From contig NZ_JAEUAO010000001.1 of the NCBI RefSeq assembly GCF_019511375.1, positions 1,116,001 to 1,180,000 on the forward strand: DNA of 64,000 nt, given 5' to 3'. This DNA is from Rhizobium herbae. GTDB taxonomy: Bacteria > Pseudomonadota > Alphaproteobacteria > Rhizobiales > Rhizobiaceae. Positions 57,604 to 64,000 of this stretch are shown in pieces. Below the pieces are notes generated by a model. That model was not told the origin of the DNA. It saw only the letters and a list, made by a program, of their open reading frames with translations, and did no database searches. The position numbers and the translations under genes were made by a program. The stretch's first letter is position 1, and every line of letters begins with the position of its first letter.

Positions 57604-58410
57604 TCAGCAATTCGCCTGCAGAAGACGCGCGGCAAGTGCCGCCCTTGTCGCGGCAGTGCGTGGCCGGTCCGATATCGCTGTCGTGCCTACGCGCGCGCTG
57701 GCCCCAACCGGCCGGTGTGCAGAGAGTTTTCCGAGTGGGTGCTGTGAATGGACACGAAGCGGCGCGCCGGCCTCCGGCTCGATAAAGAGCGCAAGGCTGG
57801 AAATCTTCAACGGCTCATTCAGCAAAGGCGCGAAAAATTCGCGAAGCGCATGCTCGAAGCGGTAGTTGAGGCTGGGATGTATCGGACCCGTCAGCGTCAT
57901 GTGAAAACGAAACTCGTCCATCACATAAGGGTAGCCCCAGCGATGCAGATTGGAGAACTGCGATGCCGTCAGGCGGTCCGGATCCCGTCGTTCGATCTCC
58001 GCATCACTTAGCGGTGCACGGAAGGTGTCGAACGCCTGGACGACCGAGGCGGCAAGGTGGTTCATCTGTTCACACGGGACCGAGGGCGCCAGGCCGTAGA
58101 ACTCGCCGAGCCTTGCGATTTCCATGCGCGGAATTTCAAACGGCGTCGCGGTGCTGGCAAAATGCATCAGGGCTTTCAGCAGCGCCGCCTCGCTCGTGTC
58201 CGAATGAAGCCGGAACGGTGCCTTGATGGTGCCGTGAAACCCATAGCGGCGCGGCACGGCCGTATGAAACGCCAGTTCCTGCCGGCTGAAGCCGGCGATC
58301 GACGGCGCTTCGGGGGCTTCGCCGGAATATGCGTTGCGGCCAAGCCAGCTTGCCGCTGCGACCGACAAGGGATCATAGATCGACGGCGTAAAATAGATGG
58401 CGTACCGCAT
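57604..58410 (-). CDS. DUF1045 protein, 2H-phosphoesterase-like
   Basis: A 268-residue protein starting MRYAIYFTPSIYDPLSVAAASWLGR in parts, which is the DUF1045 family. Two H-x-T motifs, FHGTIKAPF and FHMTLTGPIH, match the paired catalytic histidines of 2H phosphoesterases. The family is usually found beside phosphonate (phn) genes, but none is seen here. The last 40 residues (alanine- and arginine-rich) look like an addition beyond the usual length. ATG 58410 is chosen as the family start. Confidence 0.82.
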   Translation of the reverse strand: MRYAIYFTPSIYDPLSVAAASWLGRNAYSGEAPEAPSIAGFSRQELAFHTAVPRRYGFHGTIKAPFRLHSDTSEAALLKALMHFASTATPFEIPRMEIARLGEFYGLAPSVPCEQMNHLAASVVQAFDTFRAPLSDAEIERRDPDRLTASQFSNLHRWGYPYVMDEFRFHMTLTGPIHPSLNYRFEHALREFFAPLLNEPLKISSLALFIEPEAGAPLRVHSQHPLGKLSAHRPVGASARVGTTAISDRPRTAATRAALAARLLQANC

Positions 58411-58611
58411 CTGCTCCGCTCCGTTGCAACTCAATGCGAGCGGGTTAAGTGATTTGCGTGACAGAATGACGAATAATCACGGTCGCCAATCAGAAACGGT
58501 CAACTCAGTCCGAAGGACAAGAGATTTCTCCGAAAAAGCCCCTGATCTTGTCGGAACCAACCTGCTTTAGCTTCGTTTTGTCTGCGGTAGCACCAAAAAC
58601 GGAGAAGAATC

Positions 58612-59001
58612 GTGACTTACCAAGATACCAATCGTCAGGACCCCAACATCAGGGAAACCCACGACCTGATCGCCAGCGACAAGGTCGAAGGCACCCGCGT
58701 TTATGGTCAGGATGGCCAGCACATCGGCTCGATCGAACGCGTCATCATCGAAAAGCGCAGCGGGCGTGTTTCCTACGCCGTCCTCGCTTTCGGCGGTTTC
58801 CTTGGCATGGGCGAGGATCACTACCCCGTACCTTGGGCCAAGCTGACCTACGATGAAAACCTCGGCGGATACCGCACGGATTTGACACGCGAGATGGTCG
58901 AGAACGCCCCGAGATATCACGGCGACGATGAATATGACTGGAACAAGGATAATGGTCGCCGCGTCTATGACTATTACGGCGTGCCGCCCTACTGGATGTA
59001 G
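58612..59001 (+). CDS. PRC-barrel domain protein
   Basis: A 129-residue soluble protein from GTG 58612, with GGAGAAG 5 bases upstream. The PRC-barrel core is in GTRVYGQDGQHIGSIERVIIEKRSG, in parts, followed by GMGEDHYPVPWAKLTYD. The C-terminus is rich in tyrosine, aspartate and asparagine (DEYDWNKDNGRRVYDYYG). Such proteins are common in rhizobia and often stress-related. The specific role is unknown. Confidence 0.87.
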   Translation: MTYQDTNRQDPNIRETHDLIASDKVEGTRVYGQDGQHIGSIERVIIEKRSGRVSYAVLAFGGFLGMGEDHYPVPWAKLTYDENLGGYRTDLTREMVENAPRYHGDDEYDWNKDNGRRVYDYYGVPPYWM

Positions 59002-59021
59002 GCAAGGCAGTGCCCGCTTTC

Positions 59022-59050
59022 GGCCCCGCTACCGCGGGGCCTTTGCTTTT
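59022..59050 (+). terminator. rho-independent terminator after PRC-barrel gene
   Basis: An 8-bp stem GGCCCCGC/GCGGGGCC with TACC loop is followed by TTTGCTTTTT. It overlaps the 3' end of the convergent FAD oxidoreductase gene. Confidence 0.85.
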
Positions 59051-60183
59051 TCCGACACCAAAAGATCGAGGTGAGTCCGACAGCAGAAGGACGCAGGCAG
59101 GGAATTGTCCGCTTCGCCGCAGATTTCGCCGATCACGGCCGATGCCAGCCGATGCGCGATGCCGAAGCTGATCTTGAACCCGCCGGTCAAGGCGTGGATA
59201 CGCGGATGATCAGGATGACGCCCGGCCATCGGGTCCCGCCCGATCGCCTTCGGTCGCACGCCTGCCCAGCGCTCGATGACCGGGGCATTGCGAACGCGCG
59301 CCACCAGGTCCTCCGCACGGGCGAGAAGTGCATCAAGTTGCCCGTCCGTTGAAAAGGGTCGGTCGAAGGCGTTTTCGCTGGTGCTGCCGACGGCGACCAT
59401 GCCGTTTTCGTGCGGTACAATATAAATCCCGTCGGTAAACACCACCGGCAGGCTCGGATCGATATCGGCTCTGAGCAGCGCCGCCTGCCCCTTGACGCCC
59501 GCACCGCTTGCGCCGGTCCCGCTCGTCAAGCCATCCAGGAAGGAGAAAGCGTCAACACCGTTCGCGATGACGCAATCACCGAAGGCCTGCGTGCTCCCGT
59601 CGGCGAAATCGGCGCGCCCGGCGATCGGATCGATGCGGACAAGCGCCCGCCCTTCTTCGATCCGGATAAGATTTGACCGGCGCAGGTACGTCGAGAGCAT
59701 GGCAAGGAACGGCCGCGGCGCGACCCGGGCGGCGAGCGTATCAAACACGACGCCGCTTTCGGAGAGCGCGCTATTCAGCCACCCGTCAACGGGGGCCCGG
59801 TCACGGACATGCCAGTGGAACTGCCGGTCGCCGGCCCGCCAGTTGATCAGCGCGTCCTGTTCATGCCGAAGGGCGATCGTGCGCAGATGCGGCTTTGAAA
59901 GAGGCATGAGACGACCGCAACGGCGATAGCCTGCCGAGAGCCCCGTCGCCGCCTCGAGCGCCGCAATTTCGGTCTCTAGCGAAACGAGGGCGTCGAATTG
60001 GAACTGTTTCTTGGCGTTCCAGCGATCCGGCATATGCGGCATCAGCGCGCCGAGCACGCCGCCGCTTGCCCCGGCGCCGATCACGTCTCGCTCGACAATC
60101 AGGGTTCGCAATCCGGCCCTCTCGGCCATCACGCCGGCCCAGAGCCCCATGATGCCGCCGCCGATGATCAACAGATCTGTCAT
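59029..60183 (-). CDS. FAD-dependent oxidoreductase (DAO family), possible MnmC oxidase-type partner
   Basis: A 384-residue flavoprotein of the glycine/D-amino acid oxidase family. The Rossmann motif DLLIIGGGIMGLWAGVMAERAG opens the protein, in parts, and GGFKISFGIAHRLA closes it with the second FAD contact. It is divergent from mnmD, with 39 bases between the starts. In E. coli an FAD oxidase of this fold and MnmD are fused as MnmC. The gene may thus encode the matching oxidase as a separate protein, but an unrelated amine oxidase is possible. Confidence 0.85.
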   Translation of the reverse strand: MTDLLIIGGGIMGLWAGVMAERAGLRTLIVERDVIGAGASGGVLGALMPHMPDRWNAKKQFQFDALVSLETEIAALEAATGLSAGYRRCGRLMPLSKPHLRTIALRHEQDALINWRAGDRQFHWHVRDRAPVDGWLNSALSESGVVFDTLAARVAPRPFLAMLSTYLRRSNLIRIEEGRALVRIDPIAGRADFADGSTQAFGDCVIANGVDAFSFLDGLTSGTGASGAGVKGQAALLRADIDPSLPVVFTDGIYIVPHENGMVAVGSTSENAFDRPFSTDGQLDALLARAEDLVARVRNAPVIERWAGVRPKAIGRDPMAGRHPDHPRIHALTGGFKISFGIAHRLASAVIGEICGEADNSLPASFCCRTHLDLLVSEKAKAPR

Positions 60184-60222
60184 CGATTGACCTTCTCAGA
60201 TAGGCAGATTATCGCTTCGCCC

Positions 60223-60954
60223 ATGACCCGCGAAAACCTTGAAAATACGGCGGTGCCCGACCGGCAAACGCTTGAATGGCGCGAAGGCGATATGCCCTAT
60301 TCGCAGGAGTTTGGCGACCATTTTTATTGCCGTGAGGATGGCCGGCTGGAATGCGGTCATGTGTTTCTTGGCGGCAACGGCTTGCCTGAACGGTGGCAGC
60401 GGTCGGGCCAGTTCCGCATCGGCGAACTCGGCTTCGGCACCGGGCTGAACTTCTGCGAAACCTGGCGGCGATGGAAAGAGACACGCACCGAAGGCGGAGA
60501 GCTTCATTTCGTCTCGTTTGAGCGCTTCCCGATGGATACCGGCGAGATCAATCGAGCGCTGTCACGCTGGCCGGAAATTGACGCAGAACGGCAGGCTCTC
60601 CGCGCGCAATGGCCGGCGCAGCCGAGTGGCATTGTCGACCTCGATTTCGGCGATATCCGCCTGACCGTCGTCTGCGGCGCAGCCCTCGACGAGATCGCCC
60701 GTTTCTCCGGTCTGTTCGATGCCTGGTATCTCGACGGTTTTGCTCCACGGCGCAATCCGGACATGTGGTCGCAAGAACTGATGCATCTCGTCCACGCGAA
60801 GACTGTGGACGGCGGCACCTTTGCGACCTACGCCGCGGCCGGCTTCGTCCGCCGCAATTTGGAGGCTGCAGGATTCATCATTGATCGCCGTCCCGGCTTC
60901 GGCAGCAAGCGGGAAATGCTCTGCGGCATGAAACCGACATTCCGCGTCGCTTGA
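60223..60954 (+). CDS. mnmD: tRNA 5-aminomethyl-2-thiouridine methyltransferase MnmD
   Basis: A 243-residue SAM-dependent methyltransferase. IGELGFGTGLNFCETW is the SAM-binding glycine motif. WYLDGFAPRRNPDMWS is the signature of the methyltransferase half of MnmC (DUF752). It methylates the aminomethyl group on wobble uridine U34 of several tRNAs. The N-terminal motif EWREGDMPYSQEFGDHFYC, in parts, fits as well. It exists here without the fused oxidase domain, and a separate FAD oxidoreductase gene lies directly divergent. Confidence 0.9.
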   Translation: MTRENLENTAVPDRQTLEWREGDMPYSQEFGDHFYCREDGRLECGHVFLGGNGLPERWQRSGQFRIGELGFGTGLNFCETWRRWKETRTEGGELHFVSFERFPMDTGEINRALSRWPEIDAERQALRAQWPAQPSGIVDLDFGDIRLTVVCGAALDEIARFSGLFDAWYLDGFAPRRNPDMWSQELMHLVHAKTVDGGTFATYAAAGFVRRNLEAAGFIIDRRPGFGSKREMLCGMKPTFRVA

Positions 60955-61069
60955 AAACCAGCCCCCGCAACCGTCCTTCTCTGCCAAGGAAGTTTGCTGT
61001 CGCAAATGGCAACGCATGCTGGGCGACGAAACGGCACCATGCCTTTCTGTCCTAACCGATGGTATAGCC

Positions 61070-62656
61070 ATGCGTGAGAATGAATTTCCGCACTCCTTTC
61101 CGGCCGGGCCAGATGCTCCCCTGGAACGCCGCCGCAGAACCGGCGGGCGCGGCGCCGAGCGGCAGCGAAGAGGCGCCGAAAATTCGAAATATCTCAACCT
61201 TGTCAACGAGATGTCGAAATCCACCGTTGTGACGGACGAGGCGCTGGAGGCCGTTCACGATGCCTCGCTGACGATTCTCGAGGAAATCGGCATGGACATT
61301 ATCCTGCCGGAAGCGCGCGCGCGCATGAAGGCTGCCGGCGCGGACGTAACGCCCGGCACCGATCGTGTCCGGTTCGACCGCGGGCTGATCATGGACATGA
61401 TCTCGACGGTTCCTTCCCGCTTCACGATGCATGCGCGCAACCCGATCCGCAATGTCGAGATCGGCGGCAACAATCTCGTTTTCGCGCAGATCGCCTCAGC
61501 CCCCTTCGTTGCCGACCGGGAAGGCGGACGCCGGGCCGGCAACCAGGAAGACTACCGCAAGCTGGTGAAGCTTGCCCAGTCCTACGACATCATTCACACG
61601 ACCGGCGGTTATCCGGTCGAACCGGTCGATATCCACGCCTCGGTGCGCCATCTCGATTGCCTGGCGGACATGGTGAAGCTCACCGACAAGGTGTTCCACT
61701 GCTATTCGCTCGGGGCGCAGCGCAATCTCGATGCCCTGGAAATCGCCCGTATCGGCCGCGGCATCACCGCCGAGCAGATGGAGAGCGAGCCTTCGCTCTT
61801 CACGATCATCAATACCTCCTCGCCGCTGCGTCTCGACGGACCGATGCTCCAGGGCATCATCGAAATGTCCTCGCGCAACCAGGTGGTGGTGGTGACGCCG
61901 TTCACCCTGGCGGGCGCCATGGCGCCGGTGACGATTGCCGGTGCCGTCGTGCAGCAGAATGCAGAGGCCCTGGCGGGTATCGCGTTTACCCAGATGGTGC
62001 GGCGCGGTTCGCCGGTCATGTATGGCGGCTTCACTTCGAACGTCGACATGAAGACCGGGGCGCCCGCCTTCGGCACACCGGAATATATGAAGGCTGTCAT
62101 TGCCGGCGGCCAGCTCGCGCGCCGTTACAAAATTCCCTACCGCACCTCCAACACCAACGCGTCGAACACCCTCGACGCGCAAGCCGCCTACGAGTCGGCG
62201 CTATCGCTCTGGGCGCTGACGCAGGGCGGCGGCAACTTCATCATGCACGCGGCGGGCTGGAGCGAAGGTGGATTGACGGCATCCTTCGAGAAATTCATCC
62301 TGGACGTCGATATGCTGCAAATGGTCGCCGAATTCCTGAAACCGCTCGACGTCGGCGAAGATGCGCTCGGTCTCGACGCAGTCCGTGATGTCGGTCCGGG
62401 CGGCCACTATTTCGGCACCGCCCATACGCTCGCACGGTATGAGACGGCCTTCTACTCGCCGATCCTGTCGGACTGGCGCAATTTCGAAACCTGGACCGAA
62501 GCCGGACGGCCGACGACATATGATCACGCCAACCGCGTCTTCAAGGCGAAACTGAACGAATATGAGCGCCCGCCGCTCGATCCGGCCATCGAGGAGGAAC
62601 TCGATGCCTTCGTCGCCCGCCGGAAGGCTGAAGGCGGCGTTCCGACGGACTTTTAG
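61070..62656 (+). CDS. mttB: MttB-family methyltransferase without pyrrolysine
   Basis: A 528-residue member of the trimethylamine methyltransferase family (COG5598). The barrel-forming region includes FAQIASAPFVADREGGRRAG, GSPVMYGGFTSNVDMKTGAP and YRTSNTNASNTLDAQAAYES, in parts. There is no in-frame amber codon, so it is the non-pyrrolysine type. Characterised relatives of that type demethylate glycine betaine or similar quaternary amines onto a corrinoid protein. ATG 61070 or 61016 could be the start; residues before the RRRTGGRGAERQRRG stretch are poorly conserved. No corrinoid protein gene is adjacent. Confidence 0.85.
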   Translation: MRENEFPHSFPAGPDAPLERRRRTGGRGAERQRRGAENSKYLNLVNEMSKSTVVTDEALEAVHDASLTILEEIGMDIILPEARARMKAAGADVTPGTDRVRFDRGLIMDMISTVPSRFTMHARNPIRNVEIGGNNLVFAQIASAPFVADREGGRRAGNQEDYRKLVKLAQSYDIIHTTGGYPVEPVDIHASVRHLDCLADMVKLTDKVFHCYSLGAQRNLDALEIARIGRGITAEQMESEPSLFTIINTSSPLRLDGPMLQGIIEMSSRNQVVVVTPFTLAGAMAPVTIAGAVVQQNAEALAGIAFTQMVRRGSPVMYGGFTSNVDMKTGAPAFGTPEYMKAVIAGGQLARRYKIPYRTSNTNASNTLDAQAAYESALSLWALTQGGGNFIMHAAGWSEGGLTASFEKFILDVDMLQMVAEFLKPLDVGEDALGLDAVRDVGPGGHYFGTAHTLARYETAFYSPILSDWRNFETWTEAGRPTTYDHANRVFKAKLNEYERPPLDPAIEEELDAFVARRKAEGGVPTDF

Positions 62657-62665
62657 CGAAACGGA

Positions 62666-63112
62666 TCAGTGGGACATCGCCGAGCGGACCGACGAGATCA
62701 GCTTGTCGGTCGGCAGGTTGCTGTAGTCCTTGCAGATTTCCACCATGGTCTTGGCGCGCGTGGCGGGAGAGAGGATGGAACGCAGGTGGCCGAGCGTCTG
62801 CGGTGCAGCACAAAGCACGAGGCGGTCGAACGCCCCTTCCTGCGCATACATGTCGAGCTTGCTCGCGACGTCAGATGTAAACTTCTGCTGTTGTTCGCGC
62901 ACCGGGTCGCTTGAATATTCCATCGCCGAGCGCCCGTGACCGACAGATGAATGGCTCCGTCCCGGCTTGTCGGCCATGATGTCCTGGACACGCTTCGTAT
63001 CCAGCTGGAAAATCTCCTGCTCGGGGCTCTGATGACCGTCTTTGAAAAAATTCACTCCCTTCAACAGACGTGCCTGATTTCCATCGGCGGCAAGAATCCA
63101 TGTCGTCGTCAT
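62666..63112 (-). CDS. host attachment family protein
   Basis: A 148-residue protein of the family annotated as required for attachment to host cells. The start TTTWILAADGNQARLL and RLVLCAAPQTLGHLRSIL are characteristic. It has no signal peptide, so it is probably cytoplasmic. The name stems from Agrobacterium literature and its biochemical role is not established. GAGGAG lies upstream of ATG 63112. It is convergent with mttB, with 9 bases between the stops. Confidence 0.85.
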   Translation of the reverse strand: MTTTWILAADGNQARLLKGVNFFKDGHQSPEQEIFQLDTKRVQDIMADKPGRSHSSVGHGRSAMEYSSDPVREQQQKFTSDVASKLDMYAQEGAFDRLVLCAAPQTLGHLRSILSPATRAKTMVEICKDYSNLPTDKLISSVRSAMSH

Positions 63113-63726
63113 CGTCGTCTTCTCCTCGAGCTTAGCCACCCAAATGTTTACAACATCTGTGGCGCGGCGAAATGAACGCGCAACGCACCTCACTGCGGGA
63201 ACGCGGCACCCACCGGCACCAACGCGCAGGACAAAGGAAGGTTCCTGAAAATACCACAAACTCGAAGATGGGCAAAGGTGACAACCGCATCTGTCACCCG
63301 AATCACCGCCGTGTCAGGGGCGGAATCGCCATGTGTCCGGAACCGCTGACGAACCTCCTTTGCTTCAGTCTGCGGTATTACCGCAGCCCTCCGGTCCGGA
63401 CCGGCGGTGTCAGGTTTGCATGCCGCACAGGCCGTTCCCTTCGCACCTGCAAAAACTAGCCCTTGACTTTTGGCGGCAAACCAACGACATGGGGGCAGCG
63501 TCACCTTCTGGCCGCCGCGTGAGCGAGCCCTGCGGGATTTTACCGATCCGTACCGAAGGATAAGCGCACCAGAGAATGTCCTGCCAAACGCGGCAGGATG
63601 CAGCGCAGACAGCTCAATCAACCCACAAGTTCCCAGATCACGCGGGGTTCTTGACGCGAAGCGAAACCGGAACCGCATGGTGCAGTTCCGGCGAAATTCG
63701 TTTTGCGCCCCCGAAAAGGTAATACA
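63113..63726 (+). other. 614-base gap holding the structured leader of the helicase gene
   Basis: No convincing gene was found here. Two short perfect hairpins stand in the half nearest the helicase: TCCTGCC/GGCAGGA (63579-63598) and CCGGAAC/GTTCCGG (63667-63691). A ribosome site AAAGGT precedes the TTG start. The left end holds the promoter side of the attachment-family gene. Long leaders are common for cold-regulated DEAD-box helicase mRNAs. Confidence 0.5.
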
Positions 63727-64000
63727 TTGACCACTTTTAAAGACCTTGGCCTCTCCGAGCACGTTCTTTCGACCCTCTCCTCCCTGGGTTTCGAAACGCC
63801 GACGCCAATTCAGGCTGAAGCGATCCCGCTCGTGATGGAAGGCCATGACCTGGTCGGTCTCGCCCAGACCGGCACCGGCAAGACCGCGGCATTCGGCCTG
63901 CCGATGATCGAAAAGATGCTCGCCGACGGCAAGCGTCCCGATCCGCGCAACATTCGCGCCCTCGTTCTTGCTCCGACCCGCGAACTGGTGAACCAGATCG
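63727..64000 (+). CDS. DEAD-box ATP-dependent RNA helicase, N-terminus only
   Basis: The window ends within this gene, so 91 residues are visible. The Q motif FKDLGLSEHVLSTLSSLGFETPTPIQ, in parts, the Walker A AQTGTGKTA and motif Ia APTRELVNQ are present. These identify a RhlE-like DEAD-box helicase that unwinds RNA in ribosome assembly or mRNA decay. The start appears to be TTG 63727, with AAAGGT 6 bases upstream; similar rhizobial helicases also use this start context. The leader is unusually long. Confidence 0.9.
   Translation, partial: MTTFKDLGLSEHVLSTLSSLGFETPTPIQAEAIPLVMEGHDLVGLAQTGTGKTAAFGLPMIEKMLADGKRPDPRNIRALVLAPTRELVNQI

Noticed and set aside
63190-63846. Open frame of 218 codons on the minus strand across the helicase leader
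   Set aside because: It overlaps the conserved N-terminus of the helicase and has no family features. The leader looks non-coding.

Overview
The window is typical chromosomal DNA of a Rhizobiaceae-type alphaproteobacterium (Ensifer/Sinorhizobium, Rhizobium or a close relative). It is GC-rich and almost fully coding. It carries rhizobial markers: the choline importer choXWV, the nodulation repressor nolR, a 420-residue BacA peptide transporter, and four palindromic intergenic repeats of the RIME kind. No rRNA, tRNA, CRISPR array, prophage or complete insertion sequence was seen. Both edges cut genes: an AAA+ ATPase on the left and a DEAD-box RNA helicase on the right.

Layout. 1-4.3 kb: a three-gene minus-strand cluster of unknown function (coiled-coil protein, 382-residue unknown, AAA+ ATPase). 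4.4-5.5 kb: cytochrome c and thymidine kinase. 5.7-8.7 kb: choXWV, with a hairpin terminator between choX and choW. 8.7-10 kb: a HugZ-like protein and nolR. 10.2-14.8 kb: two Gfo/Idh/MocA oxidoreductases and a secreted GH9 glucanase. 15-19.6 kb: omega-aminotransferase, orphan amino-acid binding protein, adenine deaminase. 19.6-24.7 kb: a decayed RelE-type toxin-antitoxin pair, an alpha-glucosidase, an Ldh2-family dehydrogenase, 2-keto-3-deoxygluconate kinase, and an intact Phd/PIN pair. 24.7-33.3 kb: housekeeping and envelope genes (der, TPR protein, NnrU, polysaccharide deacetylase, bacA, MFS, map, LLM oxidoreductase). 33.3-35.7 kb: a second PIN toxin-antitoxin pair and glpK. 35.8-46.3 kb: xdhAB, a large esterase-like protein, a DUF1127-like small protein, a LysR regulator, puuD and guaD. 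46.5-53.9 kb: a beta-galactosidase operon with its own ABC importer and a divergent AraC regulator. 54-57.5 kb: lldD and the ureide genes uraH-allA-uraD-puuE. 57.6-64 kb: DUF1045 protein, PRC-barrel protein, FAD oxidoreductase with divergent mnmD, non-pyrrolysine mttB homologue, host-attachment-family protein, helicase.

The clearest shared theme is purine breakdown. Adenine deaminase, guanine deaminase, xanthine dehydrogenase, membrane cytochrome-c-type urate oxidase, HIU hydrolase, OHCU decarboxylase, allantoinase and ureidoglycolate lyase together cover most of the route from purine bases to glyoxylate. They sit in four blocks separated by unrelated sugar genes. A second theme is uptake and turnover of plant-derived compounds: choline, methylated amines, galactosides, alpha- and beta-glucosides, glycerol and lactate. 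A third is host interaction: NolR, BacA and the attachment-family protein.

Most functions are inferred by recalling family motifs from the translated sequence. No database search was run. The least understood parts are the left-edge AAA+ cluster, the split MnmC-like pair, the isolated DUF1045 gene and several strong palindromes without a known regulator.
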